From: Pseudomonas fluorescens
GTDB lineage: Bacteria; Pseudomonadota; Gammaproteobacteria; Pseudomonadales; Pseudomonadaceae
Reading direction: 5' to 3'
DNA: 64,000 bases
Assembly: GCF_005938625.1 (NCBI RefSeq)
Contig: NZ_VCNJ01000044.1
Coordinates: 33,275-97,274, forward strand
The position numbers and the translations under genes are program-made. A model generated the notes under the pieces. That model had not been told where the DNA came from, did no database searches, and saw nothing but the letters and a program-made list of their open reading frames with translations. Shown here piece after piece: positions 17,635 through 24,292 of this stretch (positions within the stretch are counted from its first letter, which is position 1; the number at the start of each line of letters is the position of its first letter).

Positions 17635-18654
17635 TCAGCGCAGGGCGGCGATCGCGTCTACCGACTCACGGATCAGCGCCGGGCCTTTATAGATGAAGCC
17701 GGAGTAGATCTGCACCAGGCTCGCACCCGCCGTGATCTTCTCGGCCGCATGCTTGCCTTCAGTAATCCCGCCAGCAGCAATGATCGGCAAACGCCCAGCC
17801 AATTCACCGGCCAGCACCTTCACAGTATTGGTGCTCTTCTCACGCACCGGAGCACCGGACAAACCGCCCGCCTCGTCGCCATGTTCCATGCCTTCAACAC
17901 CAACCCGGCTGAGGGTGGTATTGGTCGCAATCACCGCGTCCATGCCGGTTTCGATCAACGCCTGAGCCACCTGCGCGGTTTCTTCATCGGTCATGTCCGG
18001 CGCGATCTTGATTGCCAGCGGCACATGCTTGCCATGACGCAAGGCCAGTTCTGCGCGGCGCGTGGCCAGATCGGCGAGCAATTGCTTGAGCGAGTCGCCG
18101 AACTGCAGGCTGCGCAGGCCCGGGGTGTTCGGCGAGCTGACGTTGACCGTCACGTAGCTGGCGTGGGCGTAGACCTTGTCCAGGCAGATCAGGTAATCAT
18201 CGACCGCGCGCTCAACCGGCGTATCGAAGTTCTTGCCGATGTTGATGCCCAGCACGCCTTTGTATTTCGCTGCGGCCACCCGTGCCAGCAGGTTATCGAC
18301 ACCGAGGTTGTTGAACCCCATGCGGTTGATGATCGCCTCGGCTTCCGGCAGACGAAAGATCCGTGGTTTCGGGTTGCCAGGCTGTGGACGCGGGGTCACG
18401 GTGCCGATTTCGACAAAACCGAAACCCAACTGCGCGAAGCCATCGATGGCTGCGCCGTTCTTGTCCAGACCGGCCGCCAAACCCACCGGGTTGGGGAATT
18501 CCAGGCCCATGACGGTCACCGGGACTTTTGCCGGCGCCTTGCACAGCAAGCCGTTGAGGCCCAAACGCCCACCCGCGCCGATCAGATCCAGCGACAGATC
18601 GTGGGAGGTTTCCGGGGAAAGTTTGAACAACAGCTGACGGGCCAGGGTGTACAT
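17635..18654 (-). CDS. pyrD: Dihydroorotate dehydrogenase (quinone), class 2
   Basis: 339 residues from ATG 18652-18654 (MYTLARQLLFKLSPETSHDL), the usual class 2 length. It oxidises dihydroorotate to orotate with FMN and passes electrons to quinone at the membrane. The amphipathic N-terminal helix is the membrane anchor. Family motifs are GLAAGLDKNG, NRMGFNNLGVDNLL and VNVSSPNTPGLRSLQ with the class 2 catalytic serine; IQIYSG-like FMN phosphate binding (SLVQIYSGFIYKGP) is near the end. It is divergent from nasS. Confidence 0.96.
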   Translation of the reverse strand: MYTLARQLLFKLSPETSHDLSLDLIGAGGRLGLNGLLCKAPAKVPVTVMGLEFPNPVGLAAGLDKNGAAIDGFAQLGFGFVEIGTVTPRPQPGNPKPRIFRLPEAEAIINRMGFNNLGVDNLLARVAAAKYKGVLGINIGKNFDTPVERAVDDYLICLDKVYAHASYVTVNVSSPNTPGLRSLQFGDSLKQLLADLATRRAELALRHGKHVPLAIKIAPDMTDEETAQVAQALIETGMDAVIATNTTLSRVGVEGMEHGDEAGGLSGAPVREKSTNTVKVLAGELAGRLPIIAAGGITEGKHAAEKITAGASLVQIYSGFIYKGPALIRESVDAIAALR

Positions 18655-18744
18655 GGGCGGCGATGACTCGGGCGGCGAAAAGAGGCGGCGATTATAGCCG
18701 GGCATCGACCTGCGGCGCGAGGCACATGCGCAAATCGAGGTGGC

Positions 18745-18760
18745 TGGCATATGCCTTGCA
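18745..18760 (+). promoter_or_regulatory. Candidate sigma-54 promoter of nasS-nasT
   Basis: TGGCATATGCCTTGCA has GG and GC exactly 10 bases apart and a perfect TTGCA -12 block. It lies 17 bases before the first leader hairpin. Confidence 0.7.
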
Positions 18761-18776
18761 CTTTCATCGCTATCAG

Positions 18777-18862
18777 CCTGCAGGCCAATGGCGGCGTGTG
18801 GGTAAGGACAATGGCGTCGTCCCGGGTTTTGCCTGCGCAAAGTCCGCGACGACGTTTTTTTT
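18777..18862 (+). promoter_or_regulatory. Candidate ANTAR-responsive antiterminator leader of nasS-nasT
   Basis: Hairpin 1 (18777-18802) and hairpin 2 (about 18805-18820) both carry the six-base loop AATGGC, with A at 1 and G at 4 as ANTAR proteins require; each stem contains a G-G mismatch. The loop and 3' arm of hairpin 2 overlap the 5' arm of a terminator: CGTCGTC (18815-18821) pairs with GACGACG (18848-18854), followed by eight Ts (18855-18862). The two folds exclude each other. The nasS start codon is 14 bases beyond the T-run. Confidence 0.65.
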
Positions 18863-18876
18863 CGAGGTAGCGTTGG

Positions 18877-20088
18877 ATGAATGAATCTTCAGCAGGGCCG
18901 CTGGCTTGGGTCAACGGTAGCGATGCCCCGGAAAAAAGTGCAATCAACCTCGGCTTCATGGCCCTGAGCGATTGCGCCTCGGTCGTCGTCGCGGCGACAC
19001 AGGGCTTCGCCCAGCCTTATGGGCTGACTCTGAACCTCAAGCGCCAGAGTTCCTGGGCCAGTTTGCGCGACAAACTGGTCAGCGGCGAACTGGATGCCGC
19101 GCACAGTCTGTATGGCCTGATCTACGCTGTGCACCTGGGTATCGGCGGTGTCGCCCCGACCGACATGGCCGTGTTGATGGGCCTGAACCAGAACGGCCAG
19201 AGTCTCAACCTCTCCCACGATCTGCAAAGCCTCGGTGTGACCAGTCCTGAAGCGCTGGACCGCCACGCGCACCAAAGCCGCGCAAAACTCACCTTCGCGC
19301 AGACATTTCCCACCGGCACCCACGCGATGTGGCTCTATTACTGGCTGGCGAGTCAGGGCATTCATCCATTGCAGGATGTCGACAGCGTGGTGGTGCCGCC
19401 GCCGCAAATGGTCGCGCACCTGCAAGCCGGGCGCATCGACGGCTTTTGTGTCGGTGAGCCTTGGGCCGCCAGCGCGGTGCAGCAGGATCTCGGTTTCACC
19501 CTGGCGACCAGCCAGACCATCTGGCCCGATCACCCGGAAAAAGTCCTTGGCTGCACTCGCGAATTTGTCGAGCAATACCCGAACACCGCTCGGGCGCTGG
19601 TGATGGCGATCCTTGAAGCCAGCCGTTTTATCGAAGAAAGCCCGGAAAATCGGCGCAGCACCGCGCAGTTGCTCAGCGCGCCGGAATATCTGGACGCGCC
19701 GCTTTCGTGTATCGAACCGCGTTTTCTCGGTGATTATGCCGATGGCCTCGGCAATCGCTGGCAGGATCCGCACGCCTTGCGCTTTCACGGCAACGGCGAG
19801 GTGAATCTGCCGTATCTGTCGGACGGCATGTGGTTCATGACCCAGTTCCGTCGCTGGGGCTTGCTGCGTGAGGATCCGGACTATCTCGCTGTCGCACTTC
19901 AGGTCCAGCAACTGGATATCTACCGCGATGCAGCGACGGCTGTCGGCGTGGCGGCGTGGGGCACCGACATGCGCAGCAGCCAGTTGCTCGACGGCAAGGT
20001 CTGGGACGGCAGCGACCCGGCCGCTTACGCGCGCAGTTTCAAGCTGCATGCGTTGAACGACGACGTCGCCCTTCTCGCCCGCCGCTGA
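18877..20088 (+). CDS. nasS: Nitrate/nitrite sensor NasS (cytosolic NrtA-like binding protein)
   Basis: 403 residues, GAGG at 18864-18867. It has the fold and length of the NrtA/NMT1-like nitrate-binding proteins (INLGFMALSDCASVVVAATQ near the N-terminus, FCVGEPWAASAVQ in the middle). There is no signal peptide, unlike transporter-associated relatives, which fits a cytosolic sensor. In the known NasS-NasT system NasS holds NasT inactive without nitrate or nitrite. It is followed 15 bases later by nasT, and its leader has the same layout as the two downstream targets. Confidence 0.92.
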   Translation: MNESSAGPLAWVNGSDAPEKSAINLGFMALSDCASVVVAATQGFAQPYGLTLNLKRQSSWASLRDKLVSGELDAAHSLYGLIYAVHLGIGGVAPTDMAVLMGLNQNGQSLNLSHDLQSLGVTSPEALDRHAHQSRAKLTFAQTFPTGTHAMWLYYWLASQGIHPLQDVDSVVVPPPQMVAHLQAGRIDGFCVGEPWAASAVQQDLGFTLATSQTIWPDHPEKVLGCTREFVEQYPNTARALVMAILEASRFIEESPENRRSTAQLLSAPEYLDAPLSCIEPRFLGDYADGLGNRWQDPHALRFHGNGEVNLPYLSDGMWFMTQFRRWGLLREDPDYLAVALQVQQLDIYRDAATAVGVAAWGTDMRSSQLLDGKVWDGSDPAAYARSFKLHALNDDVALLARR

Positions 20089-20103
20089 CAGGAGACCGCG
20101 AAC

Positions 20104-20679
20104 ATGTTGCGCATTCTGCTGATCAACGACACGGCGAAAAAAGTCGGGCGCCTGAAAGCGGCGCTGACCGAAGCCGGTTTCGAAGTCATCGACGAGTCCG
20201 GTCTGACCATTGACCTGCCCGCGCGCGTCGAAACGGTGCGCCCGGACGTGATTCTGATCGATACCGAGTCACCGAGCCGCGATGTCATGGAGCAAGTCGT
20301 GCTGGTCAGCCGCGACCAGCCACGGCCAATCGTGATGTTTACCGATGAGCATGACCCTGGCGTGATGCGCCAGGCGATCAAGTCCGGGGTCAGCGCCTAC
20401 ATCGTCGAAGGCATTCACGCCCAGCGTTTGCAGCCGATTCTCGATGTGGCGATGGCCCGGTTCGAGAGTGATCAGGCGTTGCGTGCGCAGTTGCAGGCGC
20501 GTGATCAGCAATTGGCTGAGCGCAAGCGCATTGAGCTGGCCAAGGGGTTATTGATGAAGATGAAGGACTGCAATGAGGAAGAGGCTTACACCTTGATGCG
20601 ACGCCAGGCGATGAGCCGGCAGCAGAAGCTGATTCAGGTGGCGGAGCAGATCATTGCCATGAGTGAGTTGCTTGGCTGA
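20104..20679 (+). CDS. nasT: ANTAR-domain transcription antiterminator NasT
   Basis: 191 residues, AGGAG ribosome binding site. An N-terminal receiver-like domain (1-120) is followed by a coiled helix and a C-terminal ANTAR RNA-binding domain (about 125-187, RKRIELAKGLLMKMKDCNEE then AYTLMRRQAMSRQQKLIQVA). The receiver is atypical: N8-D9 replaces the usual acidic pair, D53 sits at the phosphorylation position, and the expected lysine is replaced in SAYIVEG. Control by NasS binding rather than phosphorylation fits. Expected targets are the hexaloop leaders before nasS, nasA and nirB. Confidence 0.95.
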   Translation: MLRILLINDTAKKVGRLKAALTEAGFEVIDESGLTIDLPARVETVRPDVILIDTESPSRDVMEQVVLVSRDQPRPIVMFTDEHDPGVMRQAIKSGVSAYIVEGIHAQRLQPILDVAMARFESDQALRAQLQARDQQLAERKRIELAKGLLMKMKDCNEEEAYTLMRRQAMSRQQKLIQVAEQIIAMSELLG

Positions 20680-20696
20680 AAAGTACTGACCGCTTG

Positions 20697-20754
20697 AAAA
20701 GCCCCTCACCCTAGCCCTCTCCCTCTGGGAGAGGGCTAGGGTGAGGGGCTTTTG
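20697..20754. repeat. Perfect palindrome, family E copy 1 (may terminate nasST)
   Basis: AAAAGCCCCTCACCCTAGCC and its exact complement flank a short centre, ending GGGGCTTTT. The long stem with T-run 18 bases after nasT can also act as its terminator. Related sequences lie at 54456-54700. Confidence 0.88.
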
Positions 20755-20766
20755 ATTTTCCGGCTG

Positions 20767-20783
20767 TTGGCACAAATCTCGCT
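20767..20783 (+). promoter_or_regulatory. Candidate sigma-54 promoter of nasA
   Basis: TTGGCACAAATCTCGCT contains TGGCAC and GC exactly 10 bases after GG. It lies 14 bases before the first leader hairpin. Confidence 0.65.
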
Positions 20784-20796
20784 ATGTAAACGCACA

Positions 20797-20880
20797 GGTA
20801 ACCAACGGCGGTTGCCCCACCCACGACAAAGACGTCGCTCACCCGTTCGCCCAACCGGCGCATCAGGTAGCGACGTTTTT
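20797..20880 (+). promoter_or_regulatory. Candidate ANTAR-responsive antiterminator leader of nasA
   Basis: Hairpin 1: GGTAACC (20797-20803), loop AACGGC, GGTTGCC (20810-20816). Hairpin 2: CGAC (20824-20827), loop AAAGAC, GTCG (20834-20837). Both six-base loops have A1 and G4. The 3' side of hairpin 2 is part of the 5' arm of a terminator, ACGTCGCT (20832-20839) with AGCGACGT (20869-20876), followed by Ts to 20880. The two folds are mutually exclusive, as in known NasT targets. Confidence 0.75.
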
Positions 20881-20981
20881 GCGTTTTGGCCCCACAGCTC
20901 GGGGCCGGTGGTGCGGCCGTGGCGGCGCCCCACCTGCTGTTGCATGACTCCTTTCGAGACTCTTTTCAGCTGAGGTGCGCG

Positions 20982-22193
20982 ATGAATTCAAGCTTCTGGA
21001 AATCCGGCCACACCCCGACCCTGTTCGCGGCCTTCCTCTATTTCGACCTGAGCTTCATGGTCTGGTACCTGCTCGGCCCGCTGGCGGTGCAGATTGCTGC
21101 TGATTTGCAACTGACCACGCAACAACGCGGCCTCGTCGTCGCCACGCCGATCCTCGCCGGTGCGGTGCTGCGCTTCGGGATGGGCATGCTCGCTGATCGA
21201 CTGTCGCCGAAAACCGCCGGGCTGATCGGCCAGGTCATCGTGATCTGCGCATTGTTCGGCGCCTGGAAACTCGGCATCCACAGTTATGAACAAGCGCTGA
21301 TACTCGGCTTGTTCCTCGGCATGGCCGGCGCCTCGTTTGCCGTCGCCCTGCCCTTGGCCTCGCAATGGTATCCGCCGCAGCATCAAGGCAAAGCCATGGG
21401 CATTGCTGGCGCGGGCAACTCCGGCACCGTGTTCGCCGCGCTGCTCGCACCGGTACTCGCCGCCGCTTACGGCTGGAGCAATGTCTTCGGCTTCGCCCTG
21501 ATCCCGCTGATCCTGACCCTGGTGCTGTTCGCCTGGCTGGCAAAAAATGCGCCTGAGCGGCCGAAAGCCAAAGCCATGGCTGACTACTTCAAAGCCCTGG
21601 GCGACCGCGACAGTTGGTGGTTCATGTTTTTCTACAGCGTGACCTTCGGTGGCTTCATCGGCCTGGCCAGCGCCCTGCCCGGCTATTTCAACGATCAGTA
21701 CGGTTTGAGCCCGGTGACCGCTGGTTACTACACCGCCGCCTGTGTGTTCGGCGGCAGTTTGATGCGACCGCTGGGTGGCGCGCTGGCTGATCGCTTTGGC
21801 GGTATCCGCACGCTGCTGGCGATGTACACCGTCGCGGCCGTCTGCATCGCCGCGGTCGGTTTCAATCTGCCAAGCTCCTACGCCGCGCTGGCACTTTTCG
21901 TCTGCACCATGCTCGGTTTGGGGGCAGGCAACGGTGCGGTTTTCCAACTGGTGCCGCAACGTTTTCGTCTGGAGATCGGCGTGATGACCGGGCTGATCGG
22001 CATGGCCGGCGGCATCGGCGGTTTTGCCTTGGCGGCCGGCATGGGCGCGATCAAACAAAGCACCGGCAGCTATCAACTGGCGTTGTGGTTGTTTGCCAGC
22101 CTTGGCGTGCTGGCATGGTTTGGCCTGCACGGCGTCAAGCGTCGCTGGAGAACCACTTGGGGTTCGGCGGCAGTGACGGCGGCGCGGGTCTGA
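20982..22193 (+). CDS. nasA: Nitrate/nitrite transporter, MFS (NNP family)
   Basis: 403 residues from ATG 20982 with GAGGT at 20972-20976; the frame is open further upstream but into the leader. Twelve hydrophobic segments are visible. NNP-type features are the N-terminal FAAFLYFDLSFMVWYLLGPL, the MFS loop GMGMLADRLSPKTAGL, glycine-rich helix GIAGAGNSGTVFAALLAP in the position of the nitrate signature, and PLGGALADRFGGIRTLL in the second half. It imports nitrate for the reductases downstream. The 3' end is 7 bases from the kinase gene. Confidence 0.94.
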   Translation: MNSSFWKSGHTPTLFAAFLYFDLSFMVWYLLGPLAVQIAADLQLTTQQRGLVVATPILAGAVLRFGMGMLADRLSPKTAGLIGQVIVICALFGAWKLGIHSYEQALILGLFLGMAGASFAVALPLASQWYPPQHQGKAMGIAGAGNSGTVFAALLAPVLAAAYGWSNVFGFALIPLILTLVLFAWLAKNAPERPKAKAMADYFKALGDRDSWWFMFFYSVTFGGFIGLASALPGYFNDQYGLSPVTAGYYTAACVFGGSLMRPLGGALADRFGGIRTLLAMYTVAAVCIAAVGFNLPSSYAALALFVCTMLGLGAGNGAVFQLVPQRFRLEIGVMTGLIGMAGGIGGFALAAGMGAIKQSTGSYQLALWLFASLGVLAWFGLHGVKRRWRTTWGSAAVTAARV

Positions 22194-22200
22194 ATCATCG

Positions 22201-23871
22201 ATGGCCCTGCAACTGAGTTTTGCCGAAGCCAGCGCCACCGGCCCGCGCGCAGAGAATCAGGACGCTTTGCGCCTGGTCACCCCCGCGCCGGCGCTGGCGG
22301 CGAGCAAAGGTTATCTGTTCGCCATCGCCGACGGCGTCAGCCAATGCGCCGATGGCGGACTGGCTGCGCGTTCGACCTTGCAGGCCCTGGCGCTCGACTA
22401 CTACGCCACGCCGGAAACCTGGAGCGTGGCGCAGGCGCTGGATCGCCTGCTGCTCGCGCAAAACCGCTGGTTGCAGGCAAACGGTGGTGGGCAACCATTG
22501 CTCACCACGGTCAGCGCCTTGGTCATGCGTGGTCGGCGTTTTACCCTCGCCCACGTCGGCGATTGCCGGGTGTATCGCTGGCACGGCGATAATTTGCAGC
22601 GAGTTTCTGAAGATCATGTCTGGGATCAACCGGGCATGCAGCATGTGCTCAAACGCGCGCTGGGGCTGGATCAGCATCTGGTGCTGGACTTCCTTGATGG
22701 TGAACTGCGCGACGGCGAGTGCTTTGTTTTGCTCAGCGACGGAGTCTGGTCAACGCTGGGCGATACCGCGATTGCGGCGATTCTGCGTGATCAGCCGGAT
22801 CTGCACAGCGCCGCGCAAACTCTGGTCAATGCCGCGCATCTGGCGGGGAGTCAGGACAATGCCAGTGCATTGCTGGTGCGCGTTGATGCGCTGGGTGAAG
22901 CGAATATCGGCGATGCATTGATTCATTTGCAGCAATGGCCATTGCCACCGCCGCTGAAACCCGGTCAGTCATTCGAGGGCTGGCAGGTCCAGGGGATTGT
23001 CGCTCAGAGTCAGCAATCGCTGCTGTATCGGGTTGTCGATGGACAAGGCCAAACGTGGTTGCTGAAAACCCTGCCGTCGCGCAGCGCCGATGATCCTCAC
23101 GCCGGGCAGGCGCTGCTGTCCGAGGAGTGGTTCCTCAAACGCGTAGCCGGCCGGCATTTTCCTGAGGTCCATGCGTGTAATCAGCGTCAGCATTTGTACT
23201 ACGTGATGCGGGAATATTCGGGGACGACACTGGCGCAGCTGTTTCAGCAGTCCGGTCCATTGCCGCTGGCGCAATGGCAGGACATCGCCGAGCGCCTGTT
23301 GCGCGCGGTCGGGCTGTTGCATCGGCGGCAGATTCTGCACCGCGACATCAAACCGGAAAATCTGCACGTGGGCGACGACGGCGAACTGCGCCTGCTGGAT
23401 TTTGGTCTGGCGTATTGCCCGGGCTTGTCCGAAGACGCGCCGTCGACGTTGCCCGGAACCCCAAGTTACATCGCCCCGGAAGCGTTTCGTGGCGATCCGC
23501 CGAGTGTGCAGCAGGATTTGTATGCGGTCGGTGTGACCCTGTATTTCCTGCTCACCGGGCATTTCCCCTATGGCGAGATCGAAGCGTTTCAGCGACCGCG
23601 CTTTGGTCTGCCGGTAAGTGCCAGCCGTTATCGGCCGGACCTGCCGGAATGGCTGGCGCAGAGTCTGGAGCGCGGCGTTGCGGCTGATCCGCAGTTGCGC
23701 TTTGAAACGGCTGAGGAGTGGTTGCTGGTGCTGGAACAGGGCGAGCGGCGGAGTTTGAGTGTGCGGCCCAGACCTTTATTGGAGCGTGAGCCGTTGAAGG
23801 TCTGGCGGACGATGGCGTTGGTGGCGTTGCTGGGAAATCTGGTGCTGCTGGTTTTGTTGTTTCACAGTTGA
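22201..23871 (+). CDS. Bifunctional PP2C-type phosphatase / Ser-Thr protein kinase fusion, membrane anchored
   Basis: 556 residues. The PP2C domain (about 1-240) retains ENQD near residue 20, IADGVSQ, HVGDCRVY, LLSDGVW and SQDNAS, the metal-binding aspartates. The kinase domain (about 258-520) has an apparent lysine in WLLKTLPS, catalytic H380-R-D382 with IKPEN, D400-F-G and GTPSYIAPEAF. The glycine loop is not obvious. One transmembrane segment (about 534-553) ends the protein, so both domains face the cytosol. It lies between the nitrate transporter and nirB, the same position as in P. aeruginosa from memory. No good ribosome binding site precedes its ATG, suggesting coupling to nasA. Its substrate is unknown to me. 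Confidence 0.92.
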   Translation: MALQLSFAEASATGPRAENQDALRLVTPAPALAASKGYLFAIADGVSQCADGGLAARSTLQALALDYYATPETWSVAQALDRLLLAQNRWLQANGGGQPLLTTVSALVMRGRRFTLAHVGDCRVYRWHGDNLQRVSEDHVWDQPGMQHVLKRALGLDQHLVLDFLDGELRDGECFVLLSDGVWSTLGDTAIAAILRDQPDLHSAAQTLVNAAHLAGSQDNASALLVRVDALGEANIGDALIHLQQWPLPPPLKPGQSFEGWQVQGIVAQSQQSLLYRVVDGQGQTWLLKTLPSRSADDPHAGQALLSEEWFLKRVAGRHFPEVHACNQRQHLYYVMREYSGTTLAQLFQQSGPLPLAQWQDIAERLLRAVGLLHRRQILHRDIKPENLHVGDDGELRLLDFGLAYCPGLSEDAPSTLPGTPSYIAPEAFRGDPPSVQQDLYAVGVTLYFLLTGHFPYGEIEAFQRPRFGLPVSASRYRPDLPEWLAQSLERGVAADPQLRFETAEEWLLVLEQGERRSLSVRPRPLLEREPLKVWRTMALVALLGNLVLLVLLFHS

Positions 23872-23880
23872 ACCGCGTCG

Positions 23881-23966
23881 CGCCATTCGCGAGCAAGCTC
23901 GCTCCCACAGGGGATTCGTGTCGTTCGCTAACCCCCTGTGGGAGCGAGCTTGCTCGCGAAGGCGCC
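23881..23966. repeat. REP pair, family A copy 2
   Basis: ATTCGCGAGCAAGCTCGCTC CCAC and the inverted GTGGGAGCGAGCTTGCTCGC unit, 10 bases after the kinase stop codon. Confidence 0.93.
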
Positions 23967-24086
23967 CGCCTGATCACCACAAACCTTCCTGTTTGAACGC
24001 TCCACGAACGGGCAGTCCGCTTCGATACGGTGCAGAAAAACCTTAATTAGCACTGACGAAACCCAGTAAAACCGCGCTTCTCGTAG

Positions 24087-24103
24087 TTGGCACAACCACT
24101 GCA
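24087..24103 (+). promoter_or_regulatory. Candidate sigma-54 promoter of nirB-nirD-nasC-cobA
   Basis: TTGGCACAACCACTGCA has TGGCAC and GC exactly 10 bases after GG. A start near 24114 would put the leader hairpins within 20 bases of the 5' end. Confidence 0.68.
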
Positions 24104-24131
24104 TTACCCCACCCAACACACACATAAAGCC

Positions 24132-24221
24132 CAGCCTTCAACGACGAAGGCTGCGCTTCCCGAGAGAACGGGACCAGGACAAAGGCGTCCTCGCTAGGCA
24201 ACTAGCGGGACGCCTTTTTTT
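24132..24221 (+). promoter_or_regulatory. Candidate ANTAR antiterminator leader of nirB with three hexaloop hairpins
   Basis: Hairpin a: CAGCCTTC, loop AACGAC, GAAGGCTG (24132-24153). Hairpin b: TCCCG, loop AGAGAA, CGGGA (24158-24173). Hairpin c: AGGAC, loop AAAGGC, GTCCT (24176-24191). All loops are six bases with A1 and G4. Hairpin c overlaps the 5' arm of a 10-bp terminator, AAAGGCGTCC (24181-24190) with GGACGCCTTT (24208-24217), capped by CGCTAG-GCAA-CTAGCG and followed by a T-run to 24221. Antitermination requires hairpin c and the terminator to exclude each other, which they do. Confidence 0.75.
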
Positions 24222-24292
24222 GTTTGCGCAAAATTTCTCGAGCAAGGCCTGACTGCCCATAAGAGGCCAGCCGCAGCTCCCCGGAGAACCTG

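Noticed and set aside
17497..18666. 389-codon open frame opposite pyrD
   Set aside because: Begins inside the rmf terminator/repeat region and shadows pyrD.
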